Assembly: GCA_024236015.1 (NCBI GenBank) | Contig: JACKLK010000002.1 | Span: 124,001 to 188,000 of the forward strand | DNA length: 64,000 nucleotides | Direction of reading: 5' to 3' | Source of the DNA: Rhodoferax sp. | Lineage (GTDB): Bacteria; Pseudomonadota; Gammaproteobacteria; Burkholderiales; Burkholderiaceae_C | Shown: positions 31,195 to 39,696 of the stretch, in pieces | Numbering within the stretch: the stretch's first letter is position 1 | Layout: every line of letters starts with the position of its first letter | The notes under the pieces: generated by a model | What the model was told of the DNA's origin: nothing | Databases searched by the model: none | What the model saw: the letters and a program-made list of their open reading frames with translations, nothing else | Translations under genes and position numbers: made by a program

Positions 31195-32817
31195 ATGACG
31201 ACCCCACCTGACATCCTGCTCATCCTGAATGACGACATGGGTTATTCGGACATTGGCTGCTTCGGCGGCGAGGTTCAGACACCCAATCTGGATCGCCTCG
31301 CGGCGCACGGCCTGCGGTTCTCCCAGTTCTACAACACGGCGCGTTGCAGCCCGTCGCGGGCATCCCTGCTGACGGGACTGCACCCGCACCAGACGGGTAT
31401 CGGCATCCTGACGGATGACTATTCGCCCGAGGGCTACTGCGGAAACCTCAACAAGCAGTGCATGACCATGGCCGAGGTGCTTCGCGCAGGCGGCTACCGA
31501 ACCTACATGAGCGGCAAGTGGCACGTCGCGAAGAACTATTTTTCGCCCAGCGATACCTGGCCGCTGCAACGTGGATTCGATGCGTATTACGGTACGACCA
31601 TCGGTTGCGGCAGTTTTTTCGATCCCACCACCCTGACGCGCGGCAACGACAACATCGAGCACGAAGCGCGCGAGCCCGGCTTTTTCTACACGGACGCCAT
31701 CAACGACAACGCGGTCGACTTCATTCGCCGGCACCATGCCGAGCACCGCGACAAGCCCTTCTTCCAGTACCTGGCCCATACTGCGCCCCATTGGCCCCTG
31801 CATGCGAAAGATGAAGACATCGCCAAATACAAGGGTCGTTTCGACGCTGGCTGGGACGCGCTGCGCGAGGAGCGCCTGGCAAGGTTGGTCAAGGCCGGCA
31901 TTCTGGATGCGCAGTGGCAGCTCAGCGACCGCGACCCGACCCAACCGCCGTGGACGGAGGTGGAGCGCAAGGAATGGATGGTGCGCCGCATGGAGGTGTA
32001 TGCCGCGCAGATCGACTGCATGGATCAGGGTATCGGCCGCATCATTCAGGCACTGGAGGAGTTGGGTCGGCTGGACAATACATTGATCATCTTCCTGTCC
32101 GACAACGGTGCGTGCGCCGAGAACCTGCCCAAGGACATGACGGTGGAGGAACTGGTGGACACGATTCGCATCGGCCGTGCGCATACCCGTGACGGCAAAC
32201 CGGTGCGCATCGGCAACCAGCCCGACATCATGCCCGGGCCGGAGGATACCTACCAGAGTTATGGGACCGGGTGGGCCAACCTGTCGAACACGCCGTTTCG
32301 CATGTACAAGCACTGGGTGCATGAGGGCGGCATATCCACCCCTTTGATCTTTCACTGGCCCAAGGGCATCGGCGCAAAGGGGGAGATTCGCCATGTGCCT
32401 GGCTACCTGCCGGACATCATGGCGACGGTACTGGATGTCACGGGGGTCCATTACCCGACCCAGTTCAATGGCCAGCCCATTCTTCCGGTGGAAGGGCATT
32501 CACTGGCACAGGCCTTCGAGCGTGAAATCGACTCCAGGCCACCGATGTTTTGGGAGCACGAAGGCAACTGCGCCGTGCGCATCGGGCGTTGGAAACTGGT
32601 GCGCAAGCACCCGGGTGCGTGGGAGCTGTACGACATGGTGGCGGATCGCACGGAGATGCACGACCTTGCAGCGGCGCAACCTGATCGGGTACAGAATATG
32701 GCGGCCGAGTACGCGACATGGGCAGCGCGGTGCGGCGTGATACCGCGCGACGAGGTTGTTGCCGCGATGCTGCGGGTCAATGAACACGCCATGGACCAGT
32801 TTTGGGAGCGTGAATGA
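31195..32817 (+). CDS. Arylsulfatase-type sulfatase, cytosolic
   Basis: This enzyme hydrolyses sulfate esters. The 540 residues begin PDILLILNDDMGYSDIGCFGG, with metal-binding aspartates D13 and D14. The active-site motif is CSPSR with C51, the cysteine that must be oxidised to formylglycine, followed by ASLLTGLHPHQTGIG. The second metal site is in IIFLSDNGACAEN. It resembles the AtsA-type arylsulfatases. There is no signal peptide, so desulfation occurs in the cytoplasm after import. The formylglycine-generating enzyme is encoded next, overlapping or nearly touching its stop codon. Confidence 0.94.
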   Translation: MTTPPDILLILNDDMGYSDIGCFGGEVQTPNLDRLAAHGLRFSQFYNTARCSPSRASLLTGLHPHQTGIGILTDDYSPEGYCGNLNKQCMTMAEVLRAGGYRTYMSGKWHVAKNYFSPSDTWPLQRGFDAYYGTTIGCGSFFDPTTLTRGNDNIEHEAREPGFFYTDAINDNAVDFIRRHHAEHRDKPFFQYLAHTAPHWPLHAKDEDIAKYKGRFDAGWDALREERLARLVKAGILDAQWQLSDRDPTQPPWTEVERKEWMVRRMEVYAAQIDCMDQGIGRIIQALEELGRLDNTLIIFLSDNGACAENLPKDMTVEELVDTIRIGRAHTRDGKPVRIGNQPDIMPGPEDTYQSYGTGWANLSNTPFRMYKHWVHEGGISTPLIFHWPKGIGAKGEIRHVPGYLPDIMATVLDVTGVHYPTQFNGQPILPVEGHSLAQAFEREIDSRPPMFWEHEGNCAVRIGRWKLVRKHPGAWELYDMVADRTEMHDLAAAQPDRVQNMAAEYATWAARCGVIPRDEVVAAMLRVNEHAMDQFWERE

Positions 32818-32818
32818 G

Positions 32819-33763
32819 GTGAGTCAGGCCAAGCCGTGTTGTATTCCGCAGCGCGAGCTGCCATTACGTTCTGCTGAACCAGTTCGAGGAACGCCGTCCG
32901 AGTCTGCTCCGTCGGGATTGATCGCATTGCCTGCCGGCGACTTCCTGATGGGAACCGATTCGCCCGCGGGCTTTGCGGCAGATGGCGAAGGCCCTGCGCG
33001 TCGCGTTCAGGTACGAGGTTTCGAGGTTGCACCGACCACGGTCACCAATGCACAGTTTCGGGAGTTCGTTCGAGCGACGCACTACATCACGGAGGCGGAG
33101 CAGATCGGTTCTTCCTTCGTGTTCTTCCTGCAGGTCGACGAAGCACTGCGTCGCGCAACGCGGCAGGTCGTGCGCGACCTGCCCTGGTGGTTGACGGTCG
33201 AGATGGCTTGCTGGCAGCGACCGGAGGGTCCCGGCTCGTCGATGCTGGACCGGTTGGATCATCCGGTCGTGCATGTGTCATGGAATGACGCTGCGGCGTA
33301 TTGCCACTGGGCGAATGTGCGTTTGCCGACCGAAGCGGAGTGGGAGTACGCCGCGCGTGGCGGGTTGGACGGCTGCACCTATCCTTGGGGCGACGAGCTT
33401 GCGCATCAAGGTGATGGCCAGTGCAATATCTGGCAGGGCGAATTCCCGAGCCTGCCGAATCCGCCGTGGCGACCGGGCACCGTGGCGGCTGCGTCGTTCT
33501 CTCCGAATGGCTACGGGCTGTACAACTGCGTCGGCAATGTCTGGGAGTGGTGCAGCGATTGGTTCAGTCCCGCTTATCACCAGCAAACTGCCGGCATCGA
33601 CCCGGCCTTCGTGAAGGTCACCGGGCGACGCTCGATGCGGGGCGGCTCGTTTCTCTGCGAGCAGTCCTATTGCAACCGCTACAGGATTGCAGGGCGATCG
33701 TCCAATGCGCCTTCCAGTTCATCGAGCAACTGCGGTTTCAGGGTCGTGCGCAATCTGCAATGA
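32819..33763 (+). CDS. Formylglycine-generating enzyme (sulfatase-activating)
   Basis: This copper-dependent oxidase converts the sulfatase cysteine to formylglycine. The family shape is clear: SGLIALPAGDFLMGTDSPAG, HPVVHVSWNDAAAYCHWANVRLPTEAEWEYAARGG (in segments) and NCVGNVWEWCSDWF. The C-terminal catalytic region GGSFLCEQSYCNRYR carries the cysteine pair C280 and C285 of true FGE; many family members (EgtB, SUMF2-like) lack it. The GTG at 32819 is chosen because GGGAG lies 10 bases upstream; a GTG at 32810 overlapping the sulfatase stop is also possible. No signal peptide, so it acts with the cytosolic sulfatase. Confidence 0.93.
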   Translation: MSQAKPCCIPQRELPLRSAEPVRGTPSESAPSGLIALPAGDFLMGTDSPAGFAADGEGPARRVQVRGFEVAPTTVTNAQFREFVRATHYITEAEQIGSSFVFFLQVDEALRRATRQVVRDLPWWLTVEMACWQRPEGPGSSMLDRLDHPVVHVSWNDAAAYCHWANVRLPTEAEWEYAARGGLDGCTYPWGDELAHQGDGQCNIWQGEFPSLPNPPWRPGTVAAASFSPNGYGLYNCVGNVWEWCSDWFSPAYHQQTAGIDPAFVKVTGRRSMRGGSFLCEQSYCNRYRIAGRSSNAPSSSSSNCGFRVVRNLQ

Positions 33764-33874
33764 TGTACATCCACGCCAAGGGCGCGCTTGCTGCCGGCCT
33801 GGTCGGTCGACCTTTCCGGTATGTCGGGCTGGACATTGTTTTCCGCTGCCCTTAGGGGTTCATCGACATCGCGC

Positions 33875-34786
33875 CTACTTTTGCGCGGCACGGGCGCTGG
33901 CATTGACCTCGTGCATGAGCGGCAGGATGGCGGTACAGTCCTGGTCCTCTCGCCCCCACGACTTCGCCAGCGCAAATTGGTTGCGCGCGACCGCTCCCAG
34001 GTTCAGTGACAGGCCGAGCGAAACACCCAGTTCCAGCGCCAGCGTGATGTCCTTCAGGCACATGCCCAGTCGGAAATCGGGCGTCAAGTCGTCCGCCAGC
34101 ACCTTGCGCGGGAAGATGCTGGTCAGCTGCCCGTTGCTGGCACCATTGCCCGACGCCCCCATGATCGCGACCGCCTGTGCGCGATCAATTCCCGCTCTTT
34201 CAGCCAGGAGCAGGCCTTCTGCCGTCAGCAGCAGATTGATCATGGACATGTAGTTGTTGGCCAGTTTCATGCGAATGCCGGTTCCCAATGCGCCCATGCG
34301 GTGGATGGTGTCGCACATGCATTCGAGCAGAGGCATCACCACTTCCACATGGTTCGCCGCACCGCCCACCATGGCCAGCAAGGTTCCTGTTTGTGCTTCA
34401 GGGGGGGCACGATTGACCGGAGCATCGACCAGATGCAGGCCTATTGCCTCCAGTTCATCCGCCATTTGCAGAAGCTCGACAGGATGGCCAGTTCCCATGT
34501 CCATCACCACAGCTCCCTTGGCCAGCGCATGGGCCGCGCCTGCCTGCCCGAAAAGAGCGTCATGGCTGTGCGCTGTCGTGGGAAGCATGCAGATCAGGAC
34601 CTGAGCGTCACCAGCCGCCTGGGCCGGAGACGTTGCGACATGGCAGTTCGGCATCTTGTGCAGATCGGCGAACGCCTGGCGGGCTTCGGCCGAATGGTCG
34701 TAGACCGATACCTCGTGCGCTTTCAACAGGAGATTGTGTGCCATGCCCTTGCCCATGGCACCGAGCCCGATGAAGCCGACTTTCAT
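33875..34786 (-). CDS. 3-Hydroxyisobutyrate-dehydrogenase-family oxidoreductase, YihU-like
   Basis: This is a beta-hydroxyacid dehydrogenase of 303 residues. The NAD(P) motif is GLGAMGKG (8-14), the substrate segment is DAPVNRAPPEAQTGTLL (121-137), and the catalytic lysine is K174 in IRMKLANNYMS. The usual DAPVSGG glycines are replaced by N-R. R126, N177 and S181 correspond, with a constant offset of 3, to R123, N174 and S178 of E. coli YihU (3-sulfolactaldehyde reductase), which I recall as its sulfonate-binding residues. The C-terminal KVLADDLTPDF also resembles YihU. It may therefore act on a sulfonated or other anionic 3-carbon aldehyde or acid. It is divergent from the phosphatase gene. 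Confidence 0.87.
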   Translation of the reverse strand: MKVGFIGLGAMGKGMAHNLLLKAHEVSVYDHSAEARQAFADLHKMPNCHVATSPAQAAGDAQVLICMLPTTAHSHDALFGQAGAAHALAKGAVVMDMGTGHPVELLQMADELEAIGLHLVDAPVNRAPPEAQTGTLLAMVGGAANHVEVVMPLLECMCDTIHRMGALGTGIRMKLANNYMSMINLLLTAEGLLLAERAGIDRAQAVAIMGASGNGASNGQLTSIFPRKVLADDLTPDFRLGMCLKDITLALELGVSLGLSLNLGAVARNQFALAKSWGREDQDCTAILPLMHEVNASARAAQK

Positions 34787-34816
34787 GATTGATTTCCCCA
34801 ACAAATTTTGGCAAAG

Positions 34817-34830
34817 TGATCATATAATCA
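34817..34830. promoter_or_regulatory. Operator-like palindrome between the dehydrogenase and phosphatase genes
   Basis: TGATCATATAATCA (34817-34830), followed by CGATCA at 34835-34840, lies in the 69-bp divergent intergenic region. It differs by one base from the perfect palindrome at 35800 and shares the third ATCA at the same distance. It is well placed to repress both directions. Confidence 0.6.
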
Positions 34831-34855
34831 TAAACGATCACAATCGGAGATACAA

Positions 34856-35782
34856 GTGCAAGATAGTGACCAGGGCTTGACGCAGCGACTATTGGCGTGC
34901 GCCGTGAGCGCGGCGCGAGCCGGAGGCTGCGTTCTGCTCGAAGGGGCGAAGCGACGCCAGGGTTTGGCAGTGACGCACAAGCGGCTGAACGACCTCGTCA
35001 GCGAGGTCGACCGGAACTCCGAACACGCCATCGTGCAGACCATCTTGCGGGAGTTCCCCGGCCATTCCATTCTTGCGGAGGAAGGCAGTTCCAACCCCAT
35101 GGGGGACGGCTCAGGCACCCAATGGATCATCGACCCCTTGGATGGCACCACCAATTTTTTGCATGGCTTCGATCATTTTGCAGTCTCGATCGGCGTGGTG
35201 CATGACGGGTGCCTGGTCGCGGGTGTTGTCTTCGATCCCGTGCGAGGCCACTGCTTCGAAGCATGTCGGGGAGCGGGCGCATTTCTCAATGGCGAGCGCC
35301 TGCAGGTGGCGAACCGGGCGGGGATGCCCGAAGCCTTGATCAGCACGGGGTTGCCGTATCCAACCGCGCCCGATGCGCCCTCATATTTTCGCGTCCTCCA
35401 TCAGGTATGGCTGGGATGCAGAAACGTGCGTCGCCCCGGCGCTGCGGCGTTGGACCTGGCCTATGTGGCGGCAGGGTTCCTCGACGGGTTCTTCGAGTTC
35501 GCGTTGCAGCCGTGGGACATTGCGGCGGGGGCCTTGCTGGTCCAGGAGGCCGGGGGTTGCGTCTCCGACCTGCACGGCGGCGCGGAATATCTGACACACG
35601 GCTATATCGCTGCCGCAACACCCGCGGTCCATCGAGATCTGCTCTGCGCGGTGCAAGCCGCGGATATCGGGCCCGCATGGTATCGATACCGACCGGCGTC
35701 ACTGGATCGGGGCTTGCGGGTTTCCGCACCCGGACCATCGGCGTCCGCGCGCGAGCGCAACAGTCTTGAAACCAAGGGTTAA
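34856..35782 (+). CDS. Inositol-monophosphatase-family phosphatase
   Basis: This is a magnesium-dependent, lithium-sensitive-type phosphatase fold of 308 residues. The metal-binding motifs are present: E75/E76 in ILAEEGS, DPLDGTTNF with D93 and D96, and the late WDIAAGALLVQEAGG. The family includes SuhB/IMPase, fructose-1,6-bisphosphatases and CysQ-type nucleotidases, so the substrate is open; in this cluster a sugar or polyol phosphate is likely. The GTG at 34856 follows a CGGAG site. The C-terminal ~30 residues (GLRVSAPGPSASARERNS) are an unconserved tail. It lies 260 bp upstream of the BtpA/SgcQ gene, with a separate operator in between. Confidence 0.9.
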   Translation: MQDSDQGLTQRLLACAVSAARAGGCVLLEGAKRRQGLAVTHKRLNDLVSEVDRNSEHAIVQTILREFPGHSILAEEGSSNPMGDGSGTQWIIDPLDGTTNFLHGFDHFAVSIGVVHDGCLVAGVVFDPVRGHCFEACRGAGAFLNGERLQVANRAGMPEALISTGLPYPTAPDAPSYFRVLHQVWLGCRNVRRPGAAALDLAYVAAGFLDGFFEFALQPWDIAAGALLVQEAGGCVSDLHGGAEYLTHGYIAAATPAVHRDLLCAVQAADIGPAWYRYRPASLDRGLRVSAPGPSASARERNSLETKG

Positions 35783-35799
35783 CCATGATTGAGGTATTC

Positions 35800-35813
35800 T
35801 GATCATATGATCA
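35800..35813. promoter_or_regulatory. Perfect operator palindrome upstream of the BtpA/SgcQ gene
   Basis: TGATCATATGATCA is a perfect 14-bp palindrome, followed by CAATCATT at 35818-35825. The 259-bp gap to the BtpA gene holds no credible gene: a 60-codon frame at 35789 contains the operator itself. The site matches those at 26974 and 34817 and is probably bound by the DeoR protein at 39697. Confidence 0.65.
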
Positions 35814-36041
35814 AATACAATCATTCCAAATGCCGACAAGCATGCATCCGCAAGGCGTTCGCCATCGACAGGCCCCTTCTGCCGCCTGGCCGCCTCGGCA
35901 TTCAGTCCGCGATCGTGCTTGTTGGTGTCGCGTCCGCGTGCCTGGCCGCAGCGCGCTCGTCCCATCGCTGATTTCCTGTCCTGCATCCGCCCGACACAAA
36001 CCTTCAATCAACCTGCGTTCTAACAGAGAGACCTCATCACC

Positions 36042-36842
36042 ATGAACTGGCTCAAGCAAACCTTTGGCGTCCACAAACCCATCATCGCCATGTGTCACCT
36101 GCAGGCATTGCCAGGTGACCCCTTTTACGACAGCGAAGGCGGCATGGACAAGGTGATCGAACTGGCCCGGCAAGATCTGAAACACCTGCAGGATGGCGGC
36201 GTCGACGCCATCATGTTTTCCAATGAATTCAGCCTGCCGTACCTGACCACGGTGAAGACCGCCACCACGGCCGCCATGGCACGCATCGTCGGCGAGCTGA
36301 AACCGGAGATACGCGTGCCATTCGGCGTCAACGTCCTGTGGGATCCGATCGCCTCCATCGACCTCGCGGCTGCAACCGGCGCCGTGTTCATCCGGGAAAT
36401 CATCACCGGGGTTTACGCCAGCGACTTCGGATTGTGGAACACCAACGTGGGCAACACCGTACGCCACAAGATGGCGCTTGCGCCGAATCTGCGCATGCTG
36501 TTCAACATCGTGCCCGAGGCGGCGTCCTACCTGGGCCAACGCGATATCGTCGATATCGCGAAGTCGACGGTGTTCAACAATCGCCCCGATGCGTTATGTG
36601 TATCCGGGCTCACGGCGGGCGCCGAGACCGACACGCAGATACTGGCGTCCGTGAAGCGTGCAGTACCGGAAACCGTGGTCTTGTGCAACACTGGCTGTCG
36701 TCTGGAAAACGTCGACCGTCAGCTGTCGGTCGCCGATGGTGCCGTCGTGGGCTCCACTTTCAAGATCGACGGCAACTTCGACAATCTGGTCGACCCAGCC
36801 CGCGTCAAGGCGTTCATGGCCAAGGTGAAGGCCTTGCGCTGA
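36042..36842 (+). CDS. BtpA/SgcQ family TIM-barrel protein
   Basis: The protein has 266 residues and no signal peptide. The opening KPIIAMCHLQALPGDPFYD is the family signature (IgMiHl-aLPG-P). Further conserved parts are GGVDAIMFSNEFSLPY, VPFGVNVLWDP and GAVFIREIITGVYASDFG. The family was named after a photosystem I biogenesis factor, and E. coli SgcQ is an uncharacterised member. The enzymatic activity is not established; the fold suggests a sugar-phosphate or nucleoside-type lyase or isomerase. It is followed by an M42 hydrolase, the same pair as sgcQ and sgcX in E. coli. Confidence 0.88.
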   Translation: MNWLKQTFGVHKPIIAMCHLQALPGDPFYDSEGGMDKVIELARQDLKHLQDGGVDAIMFSNEFSLPYLTTVKTATTAAMARIVGELKPEIRVPFGVNVLWDPIASIDLAAATGAVFIREIITGVYASDFGLWNTNVGNTVRHKMALAPNLRMLFNIVPEAASYLGQRDIVDIAKSTVFNNRPDALCVSGLTAGAETDTQILASVKRAVPETVVLCNTGCRLENVDRQLSVADGAVVGSTFKIDGNFDNLVDPARVKAFMAKVKALR

Positions 36843-36882
36843 AGCGACCGGACTCCGCAATCATCCACACCGCAAGGCAGCC

Positions 36883-38028
36883 ATGAACTCACCGCGCATC
36901 TACGACCTCCCCAGCAGCACCGAGCGCATCGCCGCGTGGACCGAACAGCTGTGCCTGATCCCCGGCCTGTCGGGCTACGAAGACCCGGTACGGGAATACA
37001 TCTCGGATCAGTTTCCGGATGCCGGCATCCAGCGCCACGTCGATGCACCGGGCAATCTGATCCTCACGGTCCCGGGGGCCGACCCGGCCGCGCCCAAGGT
37101 CATGATCTTCGCGCACATCGACCAGATGGGCTTGATCGTGCGACGCGTCGATGACGATGGTTATCTGCGGGTCGAACGCGTGGGGGGTGTTCCGGAGCGC
37201 GTGTTGCCGGGCCTGAACATGATCGTCATCAACGATCGTGGGCAGTCCATCCCCTGTGTCGTCGGCACCAAGGCCCACCACGCTACGCCGCCAGAGGAAA
37301 AAGGGCAGGTGCTCGGCGTGGACAAGCTCTTCTTCGATCTCGGCGTCGACGATGCGCAGGCCGTGGCCGACCTGGGCATTGCCGTAGGGGCGCCCATCAC
37401 CTACCGTCCGCAATTCAGCAGGCTCCACGGCAATCGCATCACAGGCACCGCGCTGGACGATCGCGCCGGCTGCGCCGCGCTGATGGAACTGATCCGCACG
37501 GTATTGGAGGCGCCCGTCCCGGCCACACTGCATGCCGTGTTTTCGGTGCAGGAGGAATTCAATCTGCGTGGCGCGATGGTGGCTGCGCAGAGGCTCAAAC
37601 CAGACGCGGCAATCTCCATTGACATCATGGTGGCCAGCGACACACCCGACCTTCGCACGCGCGGCGCACTTCAGCTTGGCGGAGGGCCGGCGCTGGGGAT
37701 GTACAGCTTTCATGGCCGCGGCACCCTGAACGGCACCTTGCCCCATCCCACGCTGCTCAACCACGTCAGTGCGGCCGGAAGGGCCATCGGGCTGGAGCTG
37801 CAACGAAGCGCCCACTCGGGCTGCCTGACCGATTCCTCCTACGTGCAGTTGACCAATGAGGGCGTCCCTTCGATGGATATCGGCTTTCCGGCCCGCTATA
37901 CCCATATGCCAACCGAAGTCTGCGATGTGCGGGACCTCTGCGGCATCGCTCGGTTGCTGGCCGAAACGTTGGCGCGCATGCCCGCGGGGTTTTCATTCGA
38001 GCGCAGGCGGTACGGATGTATCTGCTAG
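36883..38028 (+). CDS. M42-family metallohydrolase (SgcX/FrvX-like)
   Basis: This belongs to the dinuclear metal family of M42 aminopeptidases, also annotated as endoglucanase-like. It has 381 residues. Metal ligands and catalytic acids are visible: H78 and D80 in AHIDQMG, D192 in TALDDRAG, E224/E225 in VQEEFNLRG, D247 in SIDIMVASD, and the late histidine in RYTHMPTE. The set is complete, so the enzyme should be active. The true substrate could be a peptide, an acyl-amino sugar or a glycoside-like compound. It follows the SgcQ-like gene by 41 bp and overlaps the kinase gene by 13 bp. Confidence 0.9.
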   Translation: MNSPRIYDLPSSTERIAAWTEQLCLIPGLSGYEDPVREYISDQFPDAGIQRHVDAPGNLILTVPGADPAAPKVMIFAHIDQMGLIVRRVDDDGYLRVERVGGVPERVLPGLNMIVINDRGQSIPCVVGTKAHHATPPEEKGQVLGVDKLFFDLGVDDAQAVADLGIAVGAPITYRPQFSRLHGNRITGTALDDRAGCAALMELIRTVLEAPVPATLHAVFSVQEEFNLRGAMVAAQRLKPDAAISIDIMVASDTPDLRTRGALQLGGGPALGMYSFHGRGTLNGTLPHPTLLNHVSAAGRAIGLELQRSAHSGCLTDSSYVQLTNEGVPSMDIGFPARYTHMPTEVCDVRDLCGIARLLAETLARMPAGFSFERRRYGCIC

Positions 38029-39515
38029 GCGTCGACATCGGCAGCTATTCGACCAAGGGCGTCTTGTTGTCGGAAGCCGGGGAGGTGGTTGCGGTTGCCG
38101 TGCAGCCCCACGAGATGCGCGTGCCCGGGCCCGGCCTGGCCGAGCATGACGCGGACCAGGACTGGTGGGGCGGATTCTGTTCCGTCACCAGGCAACTGCT
38201 TCAAAAGACAGCCATCGATCCGACACAGATCGCCAGCGTGGGTTGCAGTGGCATCGGTCCCTGCATGCTGCCTGTGGACGCGGCCGGAAGGGCTTTGCGC
38301 CCGGCGGTCCTGTATGGCGTGGACACGCGTTCCAAGGACGAGATCGTCGAGCTGACGCAACGCTACGGCGCTGAATTCATCATGCGCCACAGCGGGATGC
38401 CGCTCACCACCCAGGCGGTGGGCCCCAAGGTGCTGTGGCTGGCCCGCCACGAGCCGGAAATATTCTCCAAGGCTGCACGCATTGTGGGTTGTCCGACCTA
38501 TCTCGTGCAGCGGCTGACGGGCGCCTGTGTCGTCGACCACTACGGTGCGGCCAACTACGCCCCGTTCTACGATGTCGAGAAACTCGCCTGGGACCGCGCG
38601 CAGACAAGCGACATCTGTTCGCCCGATCTCTTGCCCGAGGCTCGATGGACGTGCGAAGTGGCTGGGCAGGTCCACGAGGCGGCTGCGAGTCAGACGGGTC
38701 TTTCCGCCGGCACGCCCGTGATCGTGGGCACGGTCGATGCAGCCGCCGAGGCGACCAGCGTGGGTGTGCTGGGACATGGGGATCTGATGGCCATGTATGG
38801 AACGTCCGTGTTCTTCATACAGGTCGTGCCCGAACTGCAGCGCGACGTTCGGCGGTGGTCCGCGCCCTACCTGTTCCCCGGCACCTGGGCGGCCATGGGG
38901 GCGGTATCGACCGGCGGTGCATTAACCCATTGGTTCCGACGTGAACTCACGCAACTTGACGATCGGGAGGCCGGATTTGCCATCCTGCAGGCCGAGGCCG
39001 AGCGGAGTCCGCCGGGATCCAATGGATTGATTGCACTGCCATATTTCAGCGGAGAACGCACCCCGCTCAACGACCCGCTCGCGCGCGGCATGTTCTTCGG
39101 ACTCGATCTGACCCATACACGCGCAGACATGTACCGCTCGCTGCTGGAGGGCGTGGCGCATGCAAGCCGCCACAATCTGGACATGTTCGACCAGGGTTTC
39201 CCTGCCAGCGCCATCTACGCGGTAGGCGGCGGCGTGAACAACGCGTTGTGGATGCAGGCCTCCGTGGATATTGCGGGCAAGCCACAGCGCATACGTCAAC
39301 AAACCGTGGGCGCTGCGATGGGTTCGGCCTTCCTGGCGGGAATCGGGGTCGGGGTGTTTCAATCGGGCGACATCGAACGTATCAATCCGGTGGCGCGTGA
39401 AATCGTCCCTCGTGCATCGTGCCGGGCCCGATACGACAAGGACCACCGGATATTCCTGCAACTCTACGAGTCGACGCGGCACTTGATGGCTGAACTCGGC
39501 GGAGCACCGCGATGA
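38016..39515 (+). CDS. FGGY-family carbohydrate kinase
   Basis: This is an ATP-dependent sugar or polyol kinase of 499 residues, the xylulokinase/gluconokinase fold. The N-terminal phosphate loop is GVDIGSYSTKG (5-15). The second domain has the catalytic aspartate region VIVGTVDAAAEATSVG, followed by MAMYGTSVFF. The C-terminal adenosine site is IYAVGGGVNNALWMQASVDI. Which FGGY substrate class it belongs to cannot be told by eye. The ATG lies inside the end of the M42 gene, so translation is coupled. It would phosphorylate the carbohydrate released by the upstream enzymes. Confidence 0.93.
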   Translation: MYLLGVDIGSYSTKGVLLSEAGEVVAVAVQPHEMRVPGPGLAEHDADQDWWGGFCSVTRQLLQKTAIDPTQIASVGCSGIGPCMLPVDAAGRALRPAVLYGVDTRSKDEIVELTQRYGAEFIMRHSGMPLTTQAVGPKVLWLARHEPEIFSKAARIVGCPTYLVQRLTGACVVDHYGAANYAPFYDVEKLAWDRAQTSDICSPDLLPEARWTCEVAGQVHEAAASQTGLSAGTPVIVGTVDAAAEATSVGVLGHGDLMAMYGTSVFFIQVVPELQRDVRRWSAPYLFPGTWAAMGAVSTGGALTHWFRRELTQLDDREAGFAILQAEAERSPPGSNGLIALPYFSGERTPLNDPLARGMFFGLDLTHTRADMYRSLLEGVAHASRHNLDMFDQGFPASAIYAVGGGVNNALWMQASVDIAGKPQRIRQQTVGAAMGSAFLAGIGVGVFQSGDIERINPVAREIVPRASCRARYDKDHRIFLQLYESTRHLMAELGGAPR

Positions 39516-39696
39516 TCCGCGCGCCCTTGCATCCAGCTGCCAGCGCGATGGATCGACAAGTGGTTTTGGCGAGTTCCAGGAACAGGGGGGAGAACGGGCG
39601 CGCGGCGGTGCTATTCTCCATCCCGCGCAACTGCGCACGTGGGCGCGCAGATACCGTTGTTATCCGCAGCCGATCCGAATAGAAGAGACATCTCTC

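Noticed and set aside
35789..35971. 60-codon frame upstream of the BtpA/SgcQ gene
   Set aside because: It contains the operator palindrome and has no ribosome-binding site; it is more likely regulatory DNA.
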